Shown here piece after piece: positions 1 through 15,000 of a stretch of DNA of 64,000 bases. The notes below the pieces were generated by a model. That model was not told the DNA's origin and ran no database searches. It worked only from the letters and a program-made list of their open reading frames with translations. The stretch is from JANQIO01 sp043585095. Its GTDB lineage: Bacteria > Pseudomonadota > Gammaproteobacteria > Pseudomonadales > Halieaceae. The first letter of the stretch is position 1. The number at the start of each line of letters is the position of its first letter. The DNA lies in assembly GCA_043585095.1 (NCBI GenBank), contig CP121321.1:3348001-3412000 (forward strand). The letters are read 5' to 3'. The position numbers were made by a program, and so were the translations under genes.

Positions 1-3000
1 CGTCACCGTCTGCGTCAGGCTCTCGCCGCTATCCGCATCCGTCACAACATACGTGAAGCTATCCGTGCCGTTGAAGTTCGCATCCGGCGTGTACGTGTAC
101 GTACCGTCGCCATTCAAGTTCAGCGTGCCGTTACTGACATCCGTATCAACCGCATACGTCAGCGTGCCACCCGACAGCGTACTGTCATTCGTCGACACAT
201 CGCCTGGGTTCGCAACACTGTCTTCGTCGACCGTCAGCGTGTCATCCGCCGCCGTCAGATCCGTCACCGGATCAACCGTGATCGTCACCGTCTGCGTCAG
301 GCTCTCGCCGCTATCCGCATCCGTCACAACATACGTGAAGCTATCCGTGCCGTTGAAGTTCGCATCCGGCGTGTACGTGTACGTACCGTCGCCATTCAAG
401 TTCAGCGTGCCGTTACTGACATCCGTATCAACCGCATACGTCAGCGTGCCACCCGACAGCGTACTGTCATTCGTCGACACATCGCCTGGGTTCGCAACAC
501 TGTCTTCGTCGACCGTCAGCGTGTCATCCGCCGCCGTCAGATCCGTCACCGGATCAACCGTGATCGTCACCGTCTGCGTCAGGCTCTCGCCGCTATCCGC
601 ATCCGTCACAACATACGTGAAGCTATCCGTGCCGTTGAAGTTCGCATCCGGCGTGTACGTGTACGTACCGTCGCCATTCAAGTTCAGCGTGCCGTTACTG
701 ACATCCGTATCAACCGCATACGTCAGCGTGCCACCCGACAGCGTACTGTCATTCGTCGACACATCGCCTGGGTTCGCAACACTGTCTTCGTCGACCGTCA
801 GCGTGTCATCCGCCGCCGTCAGATCCGTCACCGGATCAACCGTGATCGTCACCGTCTGCGTCAGGCTCTCGCCGCTATCCGCATCCGTCACAACATACGT
901 GAAGCTATCCGTGCCGTTGAAGTTCGCATCCGGCGTGTACGTGTACGTACCGTCGCCATTCAAGTTCAGCGTGCCGTTACTGACATCCGTATCAACCGCA
1001 TACGTCAGCGTGCCACCCGACAGCGTACTGTCATTCGTCGACACATCGCCTGGGTTCGCAACACTGTCTTCGTCGACCGTCAGCGTGTCATCCGCCGCCG
1101 TCAGATCCGTCACCGGATCAACCGTGATCGTCACCGTCTGCGTCAGGCTCTCGCCGCTATCCGCATCCGTCACAACATACGTGAAGCTATCCGTGCCGTT
1201 GAAGTTCGCATCCGGCGTGTACGTGTACGTACCGTCGCCATTCAAGTTCAGCGTGCCGTTACTGACATCCGTATCAACCGCATACGTCAGCGTGCCACCC
1301 GACAGCGTACTGTCATTCGTCGACACATCGCCTGGGTTCGCAACACTGTCTTCGTCGACCGTCAGCGTGTCATCCGCCGCCGTCAGATCCGTCACCGGAT
1401 CAACCGTGATCGTCACCGTCTGCGTCAGGCTCTCGCCGCTATCCGCATCCGTCACAACATACGTGAAGCTATCCGTGCCGTTGAAGTTCGCATCCGGCGT
1501 GTACGTGTACGTACCGTCGCCATTCAAGTTCAGCGTGCCGTTACTGACATCCGTATCAACCGCATACGTCAGCGTGCCACCCGACAGCGTACTGTCATTC
1601 GTCGACACATCGCCTGGGTTCGCAACACTGTCTTCGTCGACCGTCAGCGTGTCATCCGCCGCCGTCAGATCCGTCACCGGATCAACCGTGATCGTCACCG
1701 TCTGCGTCAGGCTCTCGCCGCTATCCGCATCCGTCACAACATACGTGAAGCTATCCGTGCCGTTGAAGTTCGCATCCGGCGTGTACGTGTACGTACCGTC
1801 GCCATTCAAGTTCAGCGTGCCGTTACTGACATCCGTATCAACCGCATACGTCAGCGTGCCACCCGACAGCGTACTGTCATTCGTCGACACATCGCCTGGG
1901 TTCGCAACACTGTCTTCGTCGACCGTCAGCGTGTCATCCGCCGCCGTCAGATCCGTCACCGGATCAACCGTGATCGTCACCGTCTGCGTCAGGCTCTCGC
2001 CGCTATCCGCATCCGTCACAACATACGTGAAGCTATCCGTGCCGTTGAAGTTCGCATCCGGCGTGTACGTGTACGTACCGTCGCCATTCAAGTTCAGCGT
2101 GCCGTTACTGACATCCGTATCAACCGCATACGTCAGCGTGCCACCCGACAGCGTACTGTCATTCGTCGACACATCGCCTGGGTTCGCAACACTGTCTTCG
2201 TCGACCGTCAGCGTGTCATCCGCCGCCGTCAGATCCGTCACCGGATCAACCGTGATCGTCACCGTCTGCGTCAGGCTCTCGCCGCTATCCGCATCCGTCA
2301 CAACATACGTGAAGCTATCCGTGCCGTTGAAGTTCGCATCCGGCGTGTACGTGTACGTACCGTCGCCATTCAAGTTCAGCGTGCCGTTACTGACATCCGT
2401 ATCAACCGCATACGTCAGCGTGCCACCCGACAGCGTACTGTCATTCGTCGACACATCGCCTGGGTTCGCAACACTGTCTTCGTCGACCGTCAGCGTGTCA
2501 TCCGCCGCCGTCAGATCCGTCACCGGATCAACCGTGATCGTCACCGTCTGCGTCAGGCTCTCGCCGCTATCCGCATCCGTCACAACATACGTGAAGCTAT
2601 CCGTGCCGTTGAAGTTCGCATCCGGCGTGTACGTGTACGTACCGTCGCCATTCAAGTTCAGCGTGCCGTTACTGACATCCGTATCAACCGCATACGTCAG
2701 CGTGCCACCCGACAGCGTACTGTCATTCGTCGACACATCGCCTGGGTTCGCAACACTGTCTTCGTCGACCGTCAGCGTGTCATCCGCCGCCGTCAGATCC
2801 GTCACCGGATCAACCGTGATCGTCACCGTCTGCGTCAGGCTCTCGCCGCTATCCGCATCCGTCACAACATACGTGAAGCTATCCGTGCCGTTGAAGTTCG
2901 CATCCGGCGTGTACGTGTACGTACCGTCGCCATTCAAGTTCAGCGTGCCGTTACTGACATCCGTATCAACCGCATACGTCAGCGTGCCACCCGACAGCGT

Positions 3001-6000
3001 ACTGTCATTCGTCGACACATCGCCTGGGTTCGCAACACTGTCTTCGTCGACCGTCAGCGTGTCATCCGCCGCCGTCAGATCCGTCACCGGATCAACCGTG
3101 ATCGTCACCGTCTGCGTCAGGCTCTCGCCGCTATCCGCATCCGTCACAACATACGTGAAGCTATCCGTGCCGTTGAAGTTCGCATCCGGCGTGTACGTGT
3201 ACGTACCGTCGCCATTCAAGTTCAGCGTGCCGTTACTGACATCCGTATCAACCGCATACGTCAGCGTGCCACCCGACAGCGTACTGTCATTCGTCGACAC
3301 ATCGCCTGGGTTCGCAACACTGTCTTCGTCGACCGTCAGCGTGTCATCCGCCGCCGTCAGATCCGTCACCGGATCAACCGTGATCGTCACCGTCTGCGTC
3401 AGGCTCTCGCCGCTATCCGCATCCGTCACAACATACGTGAAGCTATCCGTGCCGTTGAAGTTCGCATCCGGCGTGTACGTGTACGTACCGTCGCCATTCA
3501 AGTTCAGCGTGCCGTTACTGACATCCGTATCAACCGCATACGTCAGCGTGCCACCCGACAGCGTACTGTCATTCGTCGACACATCGCCTGGGTTCGCAAC
3601 ACTGTCTTCGTCGACCGTCAGCGTGTCATCCGCCGCCGTCAGATCCGTCACCGGATCAACCGTGATCGTCACCGTCTGCGTCAGGCTCTCGCCGCTATCC
3701 GCATCCGTCACAACATACGTGAAGCTATCCGTGCCGTTGAAGTTCGCATCCGGCGTGTACGTGTACGTACCGTCGCCATTCAAGTTCAGCGTGCCGTTAC
3801 TGACATCCGTATCAACCGCATACGTCAGCGTGCCACCCGACAGCGTACTGTCATTCGTCGACACATCGCCTGGGTTCGCAACACTGTCTTCGTCGACCGT
3901 CAGCGTGTCATCCGCCGCCGTCAGATCCGTCACCGGATCAACCGTGATCGTCACCGTCTGCGTCAGGCTCTCGCCGCTATCCGCATCCGTCACAACATAC
4001 GTGAAGCTATCCGTGCCGTTGAAGTTCGCATCCGGCGTGTACGTGTACGTACCGTCGCCATTCAAGTTCAGCGTGCCGTTACTGACATCCGTATCAACCG
4101 CATACGTCAGCGTGCCACCCGACAGCGTACTGTCATTCGTCGACACATCGCCTGGGTTCGCAACACTGTCTTCGTCGACCGTCAGCGTGTCATCCGCCGC
4201 CGTCAGATCCGTCACCGGATCAACCGTGATCGTCACCGTCTGCGTCAGGCTCTCGCCGCTATCCGCATCCGTCACAACATACGTGAAGCTATCCGTGCCG
4301 TTGAAGTTCGCATCCGGCGTGTACGTGTACGTACCGTCGCCATTCAAGTTCAGCGTGCCGTTACTGACATCCGTATCAACCGCATACGTCAGCGTGCCAC
4401 CCGACAGCGTACTGTCATTCGTCGACACATCGCCTGGGTTCGCAACACTGTCTTCGTCGACCGTCAGCGTGTCATCCGCCGCCGTCAGATCCGTCACCGG
4501 ATCAACCGTGATCGTCACCGTCTGCGTCAGGCTCTCGCCGCTATCCGCATCCGTCACAACATACGTGAAGCTATCCGTGCCGTTGAAGTTCGCATCCGGC
4601 GTGTACGTGTACGTACCGTCGCCATTCAAGTTCAGCGTGCCGTTACTGACATCCGTATCAACCGCATACGTCAGCGTGCCACCCGACAGCGTACTGTCAT
4701 TCGTCGACACATCGCCTGGGTTCGCAACACTGTCTTCGTCGACCGTCAGCGTGTCATCCGCCGCCGTCAGATCCGTCACCGGATCAACCGTGATCGTCAC
4801 CGTCTGCGTCAGGCTCTCGCCGCTATCCGCATCCGTCACAACATACGTGAAGCTATCCGTGCCGTTGAAGTTCGCATCCGGCGTGTACGTGTACGTACCG
4901 TCGCCATTCAAGTTCAGCGTGCCGTTACTGACATCCGTATCAACCGCATACGTCAGCGTGCCACCCGACAGCGTACTGTCATTCGTCGACACATCGCCTG
5001 GGTTCGCAACACTGTCTTCGTCGACCGTCAGCGTGTCATCCGCCGCCGTCAGATCCGTCACCGGATCAACCGTGATCGTCACCGTCTGCGTCAGGCTCTC
5101 GCCGCTATCCGCATCCGTCACAACATACGTGAAGCTATCCGTGCCGTTGAAGTTCGCATCCGGCGTGTACGTGTACGTACCGTCGCCATTCAAGTTCAGC
5201 GTGCCGTTACTGACATCCGTATCAACCGCATACGTCAGCGTGCCACCCGACAGCGTACTGTCATTCGTCGACACATCGCCTGGGTTCGCAACACTGTCTT
5301 CGTCGACCGTCAGCGTGTCATCCGCCGCCGTCAGATCCGTCACCGGATCAACCGTGATCGTCACCGTCTGCGTCAGGCTCTCGCCGCTATCCGCATCCGT
5401 CACAACATACGTGAAGCTATCCGTGCCGTTGAAGTTCGCATCCGGCGTGTACGTGTACGTACCGTCGCCATTCAAGTTCAGCGTGCCGTTACTGACATCC
5501 GTATCAACCGCATACGTCAGCGTGCCACCCGACAGCGTACTGTCATTCGTCGACACATCGCCTGGGTTCGCAACACTGTCTTCGTCGACCGTCAGCGTGT
5601 CATCCGCCGCCGTCAGATCCGTCACCGGATCAACCGTGATCGTCACCGTCTGCGTCAGGCTCTCGCCGCTATCCGCATCCGTCACAACATACGTGAAGCT
5701 ATCCGTGCCGTTGAAGTTCGCATCCGGCGTGTACGTGTACGTACCGTCGCCATTCAAGTTCAGCGTGCCGTTACTGACATCCGTATCAACCGCATACGTC
5801 AGCGTGCCACCCGACAGCGTACTGTCATTCGTCGACACATCGCCTGGGTTCGCAACACTGTCTTCGTCGACCGTCAGCGTGTCATCCGCCGCCGTCAGAT
5901 CCGTCACCGGATCAACCGTGATCGTCACCGTCTGCGTCAGGCTCTCGCCGCTATCCGCATCCGTCACAACATACGTGAAGCTATCCGTGCCGTTGAAGTT

Positions 6001-9000
6001 CGCATCCGGCGTGTACGTGTACGTACCGTCGCCATTCAAGTTCAGCGTGCCGTTACTGACATCCGTATCAACCGCATACGTCAGCGTGCCACCCGACAGC
6101 GTACTGTCATTCGTCGACACATCGCCTGGGTTCGCAACACTGTCTTCGTCGACCGTCAGCGTGTCATCCGCCGCCGTCAGATCCGTCACCGGATCAACCG
6201 TGATCGTCACCGTCTGCGTCAGGCTCTCGCCGCTATCCGCATCCGTCACAACATACGTGAAGCTATCCGTGCCGTTGAAGTTCGCATCCGGCGTGTACGT
6301 GTACGTACCGTCGCCATTCAAGTTCAGCGTGCCGTTACTGACATCCGTATCAACCGCATACGTCAGCGTGCCACCCGACAGCGTACTGTCATTCGTCGAC
6401 ACATCGCCTGGGTTCGCAACACTGTCTTCGTCGACCGTCAGCGTGTCATCCGCCGCCGTCAGATCCGTCACCGGATCAACCGTGATCGTCACCGTCTGCG
6501 TCAGGCTCTCGCCGCTATCCGCATCCGTCACAACATACGTGAAGCTATCCGTGCCGTTGAAGTTCGCATCCGGCGTGTACGTGTACGTACCGTCGCCATT
6601 CAAGTTCAGCGTGCCGTTACTGACATCCGTATCAACCGCATACGTCAGCGTGCCACCCGACAGCGTACTGTCATTCGTCGACACATCGCCTGGGTTCGCA
6701 ACACTGTCTTCGTCGACCGTCAGCGTGTCATCCGCCGCCGTCAGATCCGTCACCGGATCAACCGTGATCGTCACCGTCTGCGTCAGGCTCTCGCCGCTAT
6801 CCGCATCCGTCACAACATACGTGAAGCTATCCGTGCCGTTGAAGTTCGCATCCGGCGTGTACGTGTACGTACCGTCGCCATTCAAGTTCAGCGTGCCGTT
6901 ACTGACATCCGTATCAACCGCATACGTCAGCGTGCCACCCGACAGCGTACTGTCATTCGTCGACACATCGCCTGGGTTCGCAACACTGTCTTCGTCGACC
7001 GTCAGCGTGTCATCCGCCGCCGTCAGATCCGTCACCGGATCAACCGTGATCGTCACCGTCTGCGTCAGGCTCTCGCCGCTATCCGCATCCGTCACAACAT
7101 ACGTGAAGCTATCCGTGCCGTTGAAGTTCGCATCCGGCGTGTACGTGTACGTACCGTCGCCATTCAAGTTCAGCGTGCCGTTACTGACATCCGTATCAAC
7201 CGCATACGTCAGCGTGCCACCCGACAGCGTACTGTCATTCGTCGACACATCGCCTGGGTTCGCAACACTGTCTTCGTCGACCGTCAGCGTGTCATCCGCC
7301 GCCGTCAGATCCGTCACCGGATCAACCGTGATCGTCACCGTCTGCGTCAGGCTCTCGCCGCTATCCGCATCCGTCACAACATACGTGAAGCTATCCGTGC
7401 CGTTGAAGTTCGCATCCGGCGTGTACGTGTACGTACCGTCGCCATTCAAGTTCAGCGTGCCGTTACTGACATCCGTATCAACCGCATACGTCAGCGTGCC
7501 ACCCGACAGCGTACTGTCATTCGTCGACACATCGCCTGGGTTCGCAACACTGTCTTCGTCGACCGTCAGCGTGTCATCCGCCGCCGTCAGATCCGTCACC
7601 GGATCAACCGTGATCGTCACCGTCTGCGTCAGGCTCTCGCCGCTATCCGCATCCGTCACAACATACGTGAAGCTATCCGTGCCGTTGAAGTTCGCATCCG
7701 GCGTGTACGTGTACGTACCGTCGCCATTCAAGTTCAGCGTGCCGTTACTGACATCCGTATCAACCGCATACGTCAGCGTGCCACCCGACAGCGTACTGTC
7801 ATTCGTCGACACATCGCCTGGGTTCGCAACACTGTCTTCGTCGACCGTCAGCGTGTCATCCGCCGCCGTCAGATCCGTCACCGGATCAACCGTGATCGTC
7901 ACCGTCTGCGTCAGGCTCTCGCCGCTATCCGCATCCGTCACAACATACGTGAAGCTATCCGTGCCGTTGAAGTTCGCATCCGGCGTGTACGTGTACGTAC
8001 CGTCGCCATTCAAGTTCAGCGTGCCGTTACTGACATCCGTATCAACCGCATACGTCAGCGTGCCACCCGACAGCGTACTGTCATTCGTCGACACATCGCC
8101 TGGGTTCGCAACACTGTCTTCGTCGACCGTCAGCGTGTCATCCGCCGCCGTCAGATCCGTCACCGGATCAACCGTGATCGTCACCGTCTGCGTCAGGCTC
8201 TCGCCGCTATCCGCATCCGTCACAACATACGTGAAGCTATCCGTGCCGTTGAAGTTCGCATCCGGCGTGTACGTGTACGTACCGTCGCCATTCAAGTTCA
8301 GCGTGCCGTTACTGACATCCGTATCAACCGCATACGTCAGCGTGCCACCCGACAGCGTACTGTCATTCGTCGACACATCGCCTGGGTTCGCAACACTGTC
8401 TTCGTCGACCGTCAGCGTGTCATCCGCCGCCGTCAGATCCGTCACCGGATCAACCGTGATCGTCACCGTCTGCGTCAGGCTCTCGCCGCTATCCGCATCC
8501 GTCACAACATACGTGAAGCTATCCGTGCCGTTGAAGTTCGCATCCGGCGTGTACGTGTACGTACCGTCGCCATTCAAGTTCAGCGTGCCGTTACTGACAT
8601 CCGTATCAACCGCATACGTCAGCGTGCCACCCGACAGCGTACTGTCATTCGTCGACACATCGCCTGGGTTCGCAACACTGTCTTCGTCGACCGTCAGCGT
8701 GTCATCCGCCGCCGTCAGATCCGTCACCGGATCAACCGTGATCGTCACCGTCTGCGTCAGGCTCTCGCCGCTATCCGCATCCGTCACAACATACGTGAAG
8801 CTATCCGTGCCGTTGAAGTTCGCATCCGGCGTGTACGTGTACGTACCGTCGCCATTCAAGTTCAGCGTGCCGTTACTGACATCCGTATCAACCGCATACG
8901 TCAGCGTGCCACCCGACAGCGTACTGTCATTCGTCGACACATCGCCTGGGTTCGCAACACTGTCTTCGTCGACCGTCAGCGTGTCATCCGCCGCCGTCAG

Positions 9001-12000
9001 ATCCGTCACCGGATCAACCGTGATCGTCACCGTCTGCGTCAGGCTCTCGCCGCTATCCGCATCCGTCACAACATACGTGAAGCTATCCGTGCCGTTGAAG
9101 TTCGCATCCGGCGTGTACGTGTACGTACCGTCGCCATTCAAGTTCAGCGTGCCGTTACTGACATCCGTATCAACCGCATACGTCAGCGTGCCACCCGACA
9201 GCGTACTGTCATTCGTCGACACATCGCCTGGGTTCGCAACACTGTCTTCGTCGACCGTCAGCGTGTCATCCGCCGCCGTCAGATCCGTCACCGGATCAAC
9301 CGTGATCGTCACCGTCTGCGTCAGGCTCTCGCCGCTATCCGCATCCGTCACAACATACGTGAAGCTATCCGTGCCGTTGAAGTTCGCATCCGGCGTGTAC
9401 GTGTACGTACCGTCGCCATTCAAGTTCAGCGTGCCGTTACTGACATCCGTATCAACCGCATACGTCAGCGTGCCACCCGACAGCGTACTGTCATTCGTCG
9501 ACACATCGCCTGGGTTCGCAACACTGTCTTCGTCGACCGTCAGCGTGTCATCCGCCGCCGTCAGATCCGTCACCGGATCAACCGTGATCGTCACCGTCTG
9601 CGTCAGGCTCTCGCCGCTATCCGCATCCGTCACAACATACGTGAAGCTATCCGTGCCGTTGAAGTTCGCATCCGGCGTGTACGTGTACGTACCGTCGCCA
9701 TTCAAGTTCAGCGTGCCGTTACTGACATCCGTATCAACCGCATACGTCAGCGTGCCACCCGACAGCGTACTGTCATTCGTCGACACATCGCCTGGGTTCG
9801 CAACACTGTCTTCGTCGACCGTCAGCGTGTCATCCGCCGCCGTCAGATCCGTCACCGGATCAACCGTGATCGTCACCGTCTGCGTCAGGCTCTCGCCGCT
9901 ATCCGCATCCGTCACAACATACGTGAAGCTATCCGTGCCGTTGAAGTTCGCATCCGGCGTGTACGTGTACGTACCGTCGCCATTCAAGTTCAGCGTGCCG
10001 TTACTGACATCCGTATCAACCGCATACGTCAGCGTGCCACCCGACAGCGTACTGTCATTCGTCGACACATCGCCTGGGTTCGCAACACTGTCTTCGTCGA
10101 CCGTCAGCGTGTCATCCGCCGCCGTCAGATCCGTCACCGGATCAACCGTGATCGTCACCGTCTGCGTCAGGCTCTCGCCGCTATCCGCATCCGTCACAAC
10201 ATACGTGAAGCTATCCGTGCCGTTGAAGTTCGCATCCGGCGTGTACGTGTACGTACCGTCGCCATTCAAGTTCAGCGTGCCGTTACTGACATCCGTATCA
10301 ACCGCATACGTCAGCGTGCCACCCGACAGCGTACTGTCATTCGTCGACACATCGCCTGGGTTCGCAACACTGTCTTCGTCGACCGTCAGCGTGTCATCCG
10401 CCGCCGTCAGATCCGTCACCGGATCAACCGTGATCGTCACCGTCTGCGTCAGGCTCTCGCCGCTATCCGCATCCGTCACAACATACGTGAAGCTATCCGT
10501 GCCGTTGAAGTTCGCATCCGGCGTGTACGTGTACGTACCGTCGCCATTCAAGTTCAGCGTGCCGTTACTGACATCCGTATCAACCGCATACGTCAGCGTG
10601 CCACCCGACAGCGTACTGTCATTCGTCGACACATCGCCTGGGTTCGCAACACTGTCTTCGTCGACCGTCAGCGTGTCATCCGCCGCCGTCAGATCCGTCA
10701 CCGGATCAACCGTGATCGTCACCGTCTGCGTCAGGCTCTCGCCGCTATCCGCATCCGTCACAACATACGTGAAGCTATCCGTGCCGTTGAAGTTCGCATC
10801 CGGCGTGTACGTGTACGTACCGTCGCCATTCAAGTTCAGCGTGCCGTTACTGACATCCGTATCAACCGCATACGTCAGCGTGCCACCCGACAGCGTACTG
10901 TCATTCGTCGACACATCGCCTGGGTTCGCAACACTGTCTTCGTCGACCGTCAGCGTGTCATCCGCCGCCGTCAGATCCGTCACCGGATCAACCGTGATCG
11001 TCACCGTCTGCGTCAGGCTCTCGCCGCTATCCGCATCCGTCACAACATACGTGAAGCTATCCGTGCCGTTGAAGTTCGCATCCGGCGTGTACGTGTACGT
11101 ACCGTCGCCATTCAAGTTCAGCGTGCCGTTACTGACATCCGTATCAACCGCATACGTCAGCGTGCCACCCGACAGCGTACTGTCATTCGTCGACACATCG
11201 CCTGGGTTCGCAACACTGTCTTCGTCGACCGTCAGCGTGTCATCCGCCGCCGTCAGATCCGTCACCGGATCAACCGTGATCGTCACCGTCTGCGTCAGGC
11301 TCTCGCCGCTATCCGCATCCGTCACAACATACGTGAAGCTATCCGTGCCGTTGAAGTTCGCATCCGGCGTGTACGTGTACGTACCGTCGCCATTCAAGTT
11401 CAGCGTGCCGTTACTGACATCCGTATCAACCGCATACGTCAGCGTGCCACCCGACAGCGTACTGTCATTCGTCGACACATCGCCTGGGTTCGCAACACTG
11501 TCTTCGTCGACCGTCAGCGTGTCATCCGCCGCCGTCAGATCCGTCACCGGATCAACCGTGATCGTCACCGTCTGCGTCAGGCTCTCGCCGCTATCCGCAT
11601 CCGTCACAACATACGTGAAGCTATCCGTGCCGTTGAAGTTCGCATCCGGCGTGTACGTGTACGTACCGTCGCCATTCAAGTTCAGCGTGCCGTTACTGAC
11701 ATCCGTATCAACCGCATACGTCAGCGTGCCACCCGACAGCGTACTGTCATTCGTCGACACATCGCCTGGGTTCGCAACACTGTCTTCGTCGACCGTCAGC
11801 GTGTCATCCGCCGCCGTCAGATCCGTCACCGGATCAACCGTGATCGTCACCGTCTGCGTCAGGCTCTCGCCGCTATCCGCATCCGTCACAACATACGTGA
11901 AGCTATCCGTGCCGTTGAAGTTCGCATCCGGCGTGTACGTGTACGTACCGTCGCCATTCAAGTTCAGCGTGCCGTTACTGACATCCGTATCAACCGCATA

Positions 12001-15000
12001 CGTCAGCGTGCCACCCGACAGCGTACTGTCATTCGTCGACACATCGCCTGGGTTCGCAACACTGTCTTCGTCGACCGTCAGCGTGTCATCCGCCGCCGTC
12101 AGATCCGTCACCGGATCAACCGTGATCGTCACCGTCTGCGTCAGGCTCTCGCCGCTATCCGCATCCGTCACAACATACGTGAAGCTATCCGTGCCGTTGA
12201 AGTTCGCATCCGGCGTGTACGTGTACGTACCGTCGCCATTCAAGTTCAGCGTGCCGTTACTGACATCCGTATCAACCGCATACGTCAGCGTGCCACCCGA
12301 CAGCGTACTGTCATTCGTCGACACATCGCCTGGGTTCGCAACACTGTCTTCGTCGACCGTCAGCGTGTCATCCGCCGCCGTCAGATCCGTCACCGGATCA
12401 ACCGTGATCGTCACCGTCTGCGTCAGGCTCTCGCCGCTATCCGCATCCGTCACAACATACGTGAAGCTATCCGTGCCGTTGAAGTTCGCATCCGGCGTGT
12501 ACGTGTACGTACCGTCGCCATTCAAGTTCAGCGTGCCGTTACTGACATCCGTATCAACCGCATACGTCAGCGTGCCACCCGACAGCGTACTGTCATTCGT
12601 CGACACATCGCCTGGGTTCGCAACACTGTCTTCGTCGACCGTCAGCGTGTCATCCGCCGCCGTCAGATCCGTCACCGGATCAACCGTGATCGTCACCGTC
12701 TGCGTCAGGCTCTCGCCGCTATCCGCATCCGTCACAACATACGTGAAGCTATCCGTGCCGTTGAAGTTCGCATCCGGCGTGTACGTGTACGTACCGTCGC
12801 CATTCAAGTTCAGCGTGCCGTTACTGACATCCGTATCAACCGCATACGTCAGCGTGCCACCCGACAGCGTACTGTCATTCGTCGACACATCGCCTGGGTT
12901 CGCAACACTGTCTTCGTCGACCGTCAGCGTGTCATCCGCCGCCGTCAGATCCGTCACCGGATCAACCGTGATCGTCACCGTCTGCGTCAGGCTCTCGCCG
13001 CTATCCGCATCCGTCACAACATACGTGAAGCTATCCGTGCCGTTGAAGTTCGCATCCGGCGTGTACGTGTACGTACCGTCGCCATTCAAGTTCAGCGTGC
13101 CGTTACTGACATCCGTATCAACCGCATACGTCAGCGTGCCACCCGACAGCGTACTGTCATTCGTCGACACATCGCCTGGGTTCGCAACACTGTCTTCGTC
13201 GACCGTCAGCGTGTCATCCGCCGCCGTCAGATCCGTCACCGGATCAACCGTGATCGTCACCGTCTGCGTCAGGCTCTCGCCGCTATCCGCATCCGTCACA
13301 ACATACGTGAAGCTATCCGTGCCGTTGAAGTTCGCATCCGGCGTGTACGTGTACGTACCGTCGCCATTCAAGTTCAGCGTGCCGTTACTGACATCCGTAT
13401 CAACCGCATACGTCAGCGTGCCACCCGACAGCGTACTGTCATTCGTCGACACATCGCCTGGGTTCGCAACACTGTCTTCGTCGACCGTCAGCGTGTCATC
13501 CGCCGCCGTCAGATCCGTCACCGGATCAACCGTGATCGTCACCGTCTGCGTCAGGCTCTCGCCGCTATCCGCATCCGTCACAACATACGTGAAGCTATCC
13601 GTGCCGTTGAAGTTCGCATCCGGCGTGTACGTGTACGTACCGTCGCCATTCAAGTTCAGCGTGCCGTTACTGACATCCGTATCAACCGCATACGTCAGCG
13701 TGCCACCCGACAGCGTACTGTCATTCGTCGACACATCGCCTGGGTTCGCAACACTGTCTTCGTCGACCGTCAGCGTGTCATCCGCCGCCGTCAGATCCGT
13801 CACCGGATCAACCGTGATCGTCACCGTCTGCGTCAGGCTCTCGCCGCTATCCGCATCCGTCACAACATACGTGAAGCTATCCGTGCCGTTGAAGTTCGCA
13901 TCCGGCGTGTACGTGTACGTACCGTCGCCATTCAAGTTCAGCGTGCCGTTACTGACATCCGTATCAACCGCATACGTCAGCGTGCCACCCGACAGCGTAC
14001 TGTCATTCGTCGACACATCGCCTGGGTTCGCAACACTGTCTTCGTCGACCGTCAGCGTGTCATCCGCCGCCGTCAGATCCGTCACCGGATCAACCGTGAT
14101 CGTCACCGTCTGCGTCAGGCTCTCGCCGCTATCCGCATCCGTCACAACATACGTGAAGCTATCCGTGCCGTTGAAGTTCGCATCCGGCGTGTACGTGTAC
14201 GTACCGTCGCCATTCAAGTTCAGCGTGCCGTTACTGACATCCGTATCAACCGCATACGTCAGCGTGCCACCCGACAGCGTACTGTCATTCGTCGACACAT
14301 CGCCTGGGTTCGCAACACTGTCTTCGTCGACCGTCAGCGTGTCATCCGCCGCCGTCAGATCCGTCACCGGATCAACCGTGATCGTCACCGTCTGCGTCAG
14401 GCTCTCGCCGCTATCCGCATCCGTCACAACATACGTGAAGCTATCCGTGCCGTTGAAGTTCGCATCCGGCGTGTACGTGTACGTACCGTCGCCATTCAAG
14501 TTCAGCGTGCCGTTACTGACATCCGTATCAACCGCATACGTCAGCGTGCCACCCGACAGCGTACTGTCATTCGTCGACACATCGCCTGGGTTCGCAACAC
14601 TGTCTTCGTCGACCGTCAGCGTGTCATCCGCCGCCGTCAGATCCGTCACCGGATCAACCGTGATCGTCACCGTCTGCGTCAGGCTCTCGCCGCTATCCGC
14701 ATCCGTCACAACATACGTGAAGCTATCCGTGCCGTTGAAGTTCGCATCCGGCGTGTACGTGTACGTACCGTCGCCATTCAAGTTCAGCGTGCCGTTACTG
14801 ACATCCGTATCAACCGCATACGTCAGCGTGCCACCCGACAGCGTACTGTCATTCGTCGACACATCGCCTGGGTTCGCAACACTGTCTTCGTCGACCGTCA
14901 GCGTGTCATCCGCCGCCGTCAGATCCGTCACCGGATCAACCGTGATCGTCACCGTCTGCGTCAGGCTCTCGCCGCTATCCGCATCCGTCACAACATACGT